Part shown: one piece after another, positions 53,791-61,746 of the stretch
How the letters are laid out: every line of letters begins with the position of its first letter
Position numbering within the stretch: the stretch's first letter is position 1
Position numbers and translations under genes: made by a program
Source of the DNA: Petrolisthes cinctipes
Lineage: Eukaryota > Arthropoda > Malacostraca > Decapoda > Porcellanidae
NCBI GenBank assembly: GCA_033782935.1
Contig: JAWQEG010000166.1
Coordinates: 3,748,001 to 3,812,000 of the forward strand
Direction: 5' to 3'
Length of the DNA: 64,000 nucleotides
The notes under the pieces: model-generated
The model's database searches: none
Told to the model about the DNA's origin: nothing
The model's input: only the letters and a program-made list of their open reading frames with translations

Positions 53791-55990
53791 GTAGGCATGT
53801 ACAGTTCGCTTCTGGGACCCCAAAATATCGAATTTTCGGGTGTTTTTGGGCCTGAATTTGAGATATAAACGAGTACAGAAGATGCATGCACATATCGACT
53901 TTTGGGCACCTAAAATATCGATTTTTAGCATGTTTTGGGTCTGTATCTTGAAAATATTCTAACTAGGAGTAGGAATATACAGATCGCTTCTAGGACCCAA
54001 AAATACCGAATTTTCGGGTGTTTTGAGCCTGAATTTGAGATTTAAACGGGTACAGAAGATGCATGCACATATCGACTTTGGACACTTAAAAGATCGATTT
54101 TCAGTATGTTTTGGGCCTGTATTTTGAAAACATTCTAGCACTGACTAGACATGTACAGATCGCTTCTGGGATCCAAAATTATCAAATTTTCGGGTGTTTT
54201 GAGGTTGAATTTTAGATATAAACGAGTGCAGAAGATGCATACACATGTTGACTTTGGGCACCTAAAATATCGATTTTCAGCATGTTTTGGGCCTGCATCT
54301 GAGTAGGCATGTACAGATCGCTTCTGGGACCCCAAAATATCGAATTTTTGGGTGTTTGGAGCCTGAATTTGAGATATAAACGGGTACAGAGGATGCATGC
54401 ACATATCGACTTTTGGGCACCTAAAAGATCGATTTTCAGTATGTTTTAGGCCTGTATTTTGAAAATACTCTAACACGGAGTAGGCATGTACAGTTCGCTT
54501 CTGGGACCCCAAAATATCGAATTTTCGGGTGTTTTGAGCCTGAATTTAAAATATCGACTTTGGGCACCTAAAATATCGATTTTTAGCATGTTTTGGGCCT
54601 ATATTTTGAAAATATTCTAGCACTGAGTAGGCATGTACAGATCGCTTCTGGGACCCCAAAATATCGAATTTTCGGGTGTTTTGAGCCTAAATTTGAGATA
54701 TAAACGGGTACTGAAAATGCATGCACATATCGACTTTTGGGCACCTAAAATATCGATTTTGAGCATGTTTTGGGTCTGTATCTTGAAAACATTCTAACTA
54801 GGAGTAGGGATGTACAGATCGCTTCTGGGACCCAAAAATACCGAATTTACGGGTGTTTTGAGCCTGAATTTGACATATAAACGGGTACAGAAGATGCATG
54901 CACATATCGACTTTGGACACTTAAAATATCGATTTTCAGCATGTTTTGGGCCTGTATTTTGAAAATTCTCTAATTAGGACTAGGCATGTACAGATCGCTT
55001 CTGGGACCCCAAAATATCGAGTTTGTGGGTGTTTTGGACCTGAATTTGAGATATCGACTTAGGGCGCCAAAAATATCGAATTTTAGCATGTTTTGGGCCT
55101 ATATTTTGAAAATATTCTAGCACTGAGTAGGCATGTACAGATCGCTTCTGGGACCCCAAAATATCGAATTTTTGGGTATTTTGAGCCTGAATTTGAGATA
55201 TAAACGGGTACCGAAGATGCATGCACATATTGACTTTGGGCACCTAAAATATCGATTTCAGCATGTTTTGGGCCTGTATTTTGAAAATACTCTACCTAGG
55301 AGTAGGCATGTACAGATCGCTTCTGGGACCCAAAAATATCGAATTTTCGGGTGTTTTTGGGCCTGAATTTGAGATATAAACGAGTACAGAAGATGCATGC
55401 ACATATCGAGTTTTGGGCACCTAAAATATCGATTTTTAGCATGTTTTGGGTCTGTATCTTGAAAACATTCTAACTAGGAGTAGGAATGTACAGATCGCTT
55501 CTAGGACCCAAAAATACCGAATTTTCGGGTGTTTTGAGCCTGAATTTGATATATAAACGGGTTCAGAAGATGCATGCACATATCGACTTTGGACACTTAA
55601 AATATCGATTTTTAGCATGTTTTGAGCCTATATTTTGAAAACATTCTAGCACTGACTAGAAATGTACAGATCGCTACTAGGACCCAAAATTATCGAATTT
55701 TCGGGTGTTTTGAGGTTGAATTTGAGATATAAACGAGTGCAGAAGATGCATACACATGTTCAATTTTAGTACCTAAAATATCGATTTTTAGCATAATTTG
55801 GGCCTGCATCTGAGTAGGCATGTACAGATCGCTTCTGGGACCCCAAAATATCGAACTTTAGGGTTTTTGGAGCCTGAATTTGAGATATAAACGGGTACAG
55901 AAGATGCATGCACATATCGACTTTTGGGCACCTAAAAGATCGATTTTCAGTATGTTTTGGGCCTGTATTTTGAAAATACTCTAACACGGA
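53791..55990. repeat. 2,200-bp thirteen-mer HOR, copy 2 (tandem with copy 1)
   Basis: All monomer starts match copy 1 at an offset of 2,200 bp, including the 175- and 178-bp forms. Sequence differences are scattered single bases, more than in the 3,943-bp pair, so this duplication looks older. Confidence 0.84.
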
Positions 55991-58900
55991 GTAGGCATGT
56001 ACAGTTCGCTTCTGGGACCCCAAAATATCGAATTTTCGGGTGTTTTGAGCCTGAATTTGAGATATAAGCGGGTACAGAAGATGCATGCACATATCGACTT
56101 TTGGGCACCTAAAATATCGATTTTGAGCATGTTTTGGGTCTGTATCTTGAAAACATTTTAACTAGGAGTAGGGATGTACAGATCGCTTTTAGGACCCAAA
56201 AATACCGAATTTTCGGGTGTTTTGAGCCTAAATTTGAGATAGAAACGGGTACAGAAGATGCATGCACATATTGACTTTGGGCACCTAAAATATCGATTTT
56301 CAGCATGTTTTGGGCCTGTATTTTGAAAACATTCTAGCACTGACTAGACATGTACAGATCGCTTCTGGGACCCCAAAATATCGAATTTTCGGGTGTTTGG
56401 AGCCTTAATTTGAGATATAAACGGGTACAGAAGAAGCATGCACATATCGACTTTTGGGCACCTAAAAGATCGATTTTCAGTATGTTTTGGGCCTGTATTT
56501 TGAAAATACTCTAACACGGAGTAGGCATGTACAGCTCGCTTCTGGGACCCCAAAATATCGAATTTTCGGGTGTTTTGGGCCTGAATTTGAAATATCGACT
56601 TTGGGCACCTAAAATATCGATTTTTAGCATGTTTTGAGCCTATATTTTGAAAAATATTCTAGCACTGAGAAAGCATGTACAGATCGCTTCTGGGACCCCA
56701 AAATATCGAATTTTCGGGTGCTTTGAGCCTGAATTTGAGATATAAACGGGTACAGAAGATGCATGCACATATCGACTTTTGGGCACCTAAAATATTGATT
56801 TTGAGCATGTTTTGAGTCTGTATCTTGAAAACATTCTAACTAGGAGTAGGGATGTACAGATCGCTTCTAGGACCTTAAAATACCGAATTTTCGGGTGTTT
56901 TGAGCCTGAATTTAAGATATAAACCGGTACAGAAGATGCATGCACATATTGACTTTGGGCACCTAAAATATCGATTTTCAGCATGCTTTGGGCCTGTATT
57001 TTGAAAATACTCTAACTAGGAGTAGGCATGTACAGATCGCTTCTGGGACCCAAAAATATCGAATTTTCGGGTGTTTTGAGCCTGAATTTGAGATATAAAC
57101 GGGTGCAAAAGATGCATGCACATATCGACTTTGGACACTTAAAGTATCGATTTTTAGCATGTTTTGAGCCTATATTTTGAAAATAATCTAGCACTGACTA
57201 GACATGTACAGATCGCTTCTGGGACCCAAAATTATCGAATTTTCGGGTGTTTTGAGGGTGAATTTGAGATATAAACGAGTGCAGAAGATGCATACACATG
57301 TTCAATTTGGGTACCTAAAATATCGATTTTTAGCATGTTTTGGGTCTGCATCTGAGTAGGCATGTACAGATCGCTTCTGGCACCCAAAAATATCGAATTT
57401 TCGGGTGTTTGGAGCCTGAATTTGAGATATAAACGGGTACAGAAGATGAATGCACATATCGACTTTTGGGCACCTAAAAGATCGATTTTCAGTATGTTTT
57501 GGGCCGGTATTTTGAAAATACTCTAACACGGAGTTGGCAGGTACAGTTCGCTTCTGGGACCCCAAAATATTAAATTTTACGGTGTTTTGGGCCTGAATTT
57601 GAGATATCGACTTTGGACACTTAAAATATCGATTTTTAGCATGTTTTGAGCCTATATTTTGAAAACATTCTAGCACTGAGTAGGCATGTACAGATCGCTT
57701 CTGGGACCCCAAAATATCGAATTTTCGGGTGTTTTGAGGTAAAATTTGGGATATAAACGGGTACAGAAGATGCATTTACATATCGACTTTTGGGCACCTA
57801 AAAGATCGATTTTCCGTATGTTTTGAGCCTGTATTTTGAAAATACTCTAACACGGAGTAGGCATGTACAGTTCGCTTCTGGGACCCCAAAATATCGAATT
57901 TTCTGGTGTTTTGAGCCTGAATTTGAGATATCTACTTTTGGGACCTAAAATATCGATTTTTAGCATGTTTTGGGCCTATATTTTGAAAATATTCTAGCAC
58001 TAAGTCGGCATGTACAGATCACTTCTGGGACCCCAAAATATCGAAATTTCGGGTGTTTTGAGCCTGAATTTGAGATATAAACGGGTACAGATGATGCATG
58101 CACATATCGACTTTGGACTCTTAAAATATCGATTTTTAGCATGTTTTGAGCCTATATTTTGAAAAAATTCTAGCACTGAGTAGGCATGTACAGAACGCTT
58201 CTGGAACCCAAAAAATATAGAATTTTCGGGTGTTTTGAGGTTGAGTTTGGGATATAAACGGGTGCAGAAGATGCATACACATGTTGACTTTGGTCACCTA
58301 AAATATCGATTTTCAGCTTGTTTTGGGCCTGTATTTTGAAAATACTCTAACACGGAGTAAGCAAGTACAGATCGCTTCTGGGACCCCAAAATATCGACTT
58401 TTCGGGTGTTTTGAGCCTGAATTTGAGATATAAACGGGTACAGAAGATGCATCCACATATCGACTTTTGGGCACCTAAAAGATCGATTTTCAGTATGTTT
58501 TGGGCCTGTATATTGAAAATACTCTAACACGGAGTAGGCATGTACAGATCGCTTCTGGGACCCAAAAATATCGAATTTTCGGGTGTTTTTGGCCTGAATT
58601 TGAGATATCGACTTTGGGCACCTTAAAAATCGATTTTTAGCATGTTTTGGGCCTATATTTTGAAAATATTCTAGCACTGAGTAGGCATGTACAGATCGCT
58701 TCTGGGACCCCAAAATATCGAATTTTCGGGTGTTTTGAGCCTGAATTTGAGATATAAACGGGTACAGAAGATGCATGCACATATTGACTTTGGGCACCTA
58801 AGATATCGATTTTGAGCATGTTTTGGGCCTGTATTTTGAAAATACTCTAACTAGGAGTAGGCATGTACAGATCGCTTCTGGGAACCAAAAATATCGAATT

Positions 58901-61727
58901 TTCAGGTGTTTTGAGCCTGAATTTGAGATATAAACGGGTACAGAAGATACATGTACATATCGACTTTGGACACTTAAAATATCGATTTTTAGCATGTTTT
59001 GAGCCTATATTTTGAAAACATTCTAGCACTGACTAGACATGTACAGATCGCTTCTGGGACCCAAAATTATCAAATTATCGGGTGTTTTGAGGTTGAATTT
59101 GAGATATAAACGAGAGCAGAAGATGCATACACATGTTGACTTTGGGCACCTAAAATATCGATTTTCAGCTTGTTTTGGACCTGCATCTGAGAAGGCATGT
59201 ATAGATCGTTTCTGGGACCCCAAAATATCGAATTTTCGGGTGTTTGGAGCCTGAATTTGAGATATAAACGGGTACAGAAGATGCATGCACATATCGACTT
59301 TTGGGCACCTAAAAGATCGATTTTCAGTATGTTTTTGGCCTGTATTTTGAAAATACTCTAACACGGAGTAGGCATGTACAGTTCGCTTCTGGGACCCCAA
59401 AATATCGAATTTTATGGTGTTTTGGGCCTGAATTTGAGATATCGACTTTGGACACTTAAAATATCGATTTTTAGCATGTTTTGAGCCTATATTTTGAAAA
59501 ATGTCTATTACTGAGTAGGCATGTACAGTTCGCTTCTGGGACCCCAAAATATCGAATTTTCGGGTGTTTTGGGCCTGAATATGAGATATCGACTTTTGGG
59601 ACCTAAAATATCGATTTTTAGCATGTTTTGGGCCTATATTTTGAAAATATTCTAGCACTAAGTAGGCATGTACAGATCACTTCTAGGACCCAAAAATACC
59701 GAATTTTCGGGTGTTTTGAGCCTGAATTTGAGATATAAACGGGTACAGAAGATGCATGCACAAATTGACTTTGGGCACCTAAAATATCGATTTTCAGCAT
59801 GTTTTGGGCCTGTATCTTGAAAATACTCTAACTAGGACTAGGCATGTACAGATCGCTTCTGGGACCCAAAAATATCGAATTTTCGGGTGTTTTGAGCCTG
59901 AATTTGAGATATAAACGGGTACAGATGATGCATGCACATATCGACTTTTGGGCACCTAAAATATCGATTTATAGCATGTTTTGGGTCTGTATCTTGAAAA
60001 CATTCTAACTAGGAGTAGGAATGTACAGATCGCTTCTAGGACCCAAAAATACCGAATTTTCGGGAGTTTTGAGCCTGAATTTGAGATATAAACGGGTACA
60101 GAAGATGCATGCACATATCGACTTTTGGACACCTAAAAGATCGATTTTCAGTATGTTTTGGGCCTGTATTTTGAAAACATTCTAGCACTGACTAGACATG
60201 TACAGATCGCTTCTGGGACCCAAAATTATCAAATTTTCGGGTGTTTTGAGGTTGAATTTTAGATATAAACGAGTGCAGAAGATGCATACACATGTTGACT
60301 TTGGGCACCTAAAATATCGATTTTCAGCATGTTTTGGGCCTGCATCTGAGTAGGCATGTACAGATCGCTTCTGGGACCCAAAAATATCGAATTTTTGGGT
60401 GTTTGGAGCCTGAATTTGAGATATAAACGGGTACAGAGGATGCATGCGCATATCGACTTTTGGGCACCTAAAAGATCGATTTTCAGTATGTTTTGGGCCT
60501 GTATTTTGAAAATACTCTAACACGGGGTAGGCATGTACAGTTCGCTTCTGGGACCCCAAAATATCGAATTTTCGGGTGTTTTGAGCCTGAATTTGAAATA
60601 TCGACTTTGGGCACCTAAAATATCGATTTTTTGCATGTTTTGGGCCTATATTTTGAAAATATTCTAGCACTGAGTAGGCATGTACAGATCGCTTCTGGGA
60701 CCCCAAAATATCGAATTTTCGGGTGTTTTGAGCCTGAATTTGAGATATAAACGGGTGCAGAAGATGCATGCACATATCGACTTTTGGGCACCTAAAATAT
60801 CGATTTTGAGCATGTTTTGGGTCTGTATCTTGAAAACATTTTAACTAGGAGTTGGGATGTACAGATCGCTTCTAGGACCCAAAAATACCGAATTTTCGGG
60901 TGTTTTGAGCCTGAATTTGAGATATAAACGGGTACAGAAGATGCATGCACATATTGACTTTGGGCACCTAAAATATCGATTTTCAGCATGTTTTGGGACT
61001 GTATCTTGAAAATACTCTAACTAGGAGTAGGCATGTACAGATCGCTTCTGAGACCCAAAAATATCGAATTTTCGGGTGTTTTGAGCCTGAATTTGAGATA
61101 TAAACGGGTACAGATGATACATGCACATATCGACTTTGGACACTTAAAATATTGATTTTTAGCATGTTTTGAGTTTATATTTTGAAAACATTCTAGCACT
61201 GACTAGACATGTACAGATCGCTTCTGGGACCCCAAAATATCGAATTTTCGGGTTTTTGGAGCCTTAATTTGAGATATAAACGGGTACAGAAGATGCATGC
61301 ACATATCGACTTTTGGGCACCTAAAAGATCGATTTTCAGTATGTTTTGGGCCTGTAATTTCAAAATACTCTAACACGGTGTAGGCATGTACAGCTCGCTT
61401 CTGGGACCCCAAAATATCGAATTTTCGGGTGTTTTGGGCCAGAATTTGAAATATCGACTTTGGGCACCTAAAATATCGATTTTTAGCATGTTTTGGGCCT
61501 ATATTTTGAAAAATATTCTAGCACTGAGAAGGCATGTACAGATCGTTTCTGCGACCCCAAAATATCGAATTTTCGGGTGTTTTGAGCCTGAATTTGAGAT
61601 ATAAACGGGTACAGAAGATGCATGCACATATCGACTTTTGGGCTCCTAAAATATCGATTTTGAGCATGTTTTGGGTCTGTATCTTGAAAACATTTTAACT
61701 AGGAGTAGGGATGTACAGATCGCTTCT
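55991..61727. repeat. Mixed satellite segment adjoining the retrotransposon
   Basis: Spacings show no long perfect period. M monomers start at 57,198, 59,033 and 60,192, and an S-S doublet lies at 59,368–59,661. Two S forms of 148 bp (56,521 and 61,380) share AAAAATATTCTAG and TACAGCTCGC variants, suggesting related units about 4.86 kb apart. The last monomer starts at 61,705 and is cut after CGCTTCTA, where the retrotransposon tail begins. Confidence 0.8.
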
Positions 61728-61746
61728 ATCTATCTATCTATCTATA
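61727..61746 (-). repeat. (GATA)n tetranucleotide tail of the retrotransposon
   Basis: On the plus strand four TATC units (61,727–61,742) are followed by TATA. On the element's strand this is TATA then (GATA)4, ending directly in satellite sequence AAGCGATCTG. The TAG stop codon lies within these repeats. The first two bases (TA, 61,727–61,728) fit both the satellite (CTTCTAGGACCC in sister monomers) and the tail, so the junction cannot be placed more exactly. Confidence 0.88.

Larger units (their letters stand above)
1..61727. repeat. Tandem satellite DNA array, 371 monomer starts, three monomer length classes
   Basis: The stretch is a continuous head-to-tail array with no unrelated insertion. 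Using the landmark GTAGGCATGTACAG (and variants such as CTAGACATG, GTAAGCAAG, GTAGGGATG) I located 371 monomer starts from 91 to 61,705; 1–90 is the end of a partial monomer. Spacings fall into L (176–177 bp), S (about 147 bp) and M (about 158 bp), with rare 145, 149, 175, 178, 179 and 182 bp forms. Shared blocks include TCTGGGACCC, AATATCGAATTTTCGGG, GAGCCTGAATTTGAGATAT and AAAATATCGATTTT. Arrays of this size and order are typical of heterochromatic or centromeric DNA, but the sequence alone does not show location or function. I do not recognise the family. Counts were made by eye and may be off by a few. Confidence 0.97.

Noticed and set aside
136..61412. Nearly two hundred open frames of 60–268 codons inside the array, mostly minus strand, with recurring peptides such as KIDILSVQSRY and RNRYFRCPKS
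   Set aside because: They are translations of the satellite monomer in its several frames. The same DNA gives different peptides in overlapping frames, frames end at monomer-class boundaries, and no start context, domain or codon constraint is visible.
1..61727. CRISPR array
   Set aside because: Repeats are contiguous with no unique spacers and monomers are 147–177 bp, so this is a satellite, not a CRISPR locus.
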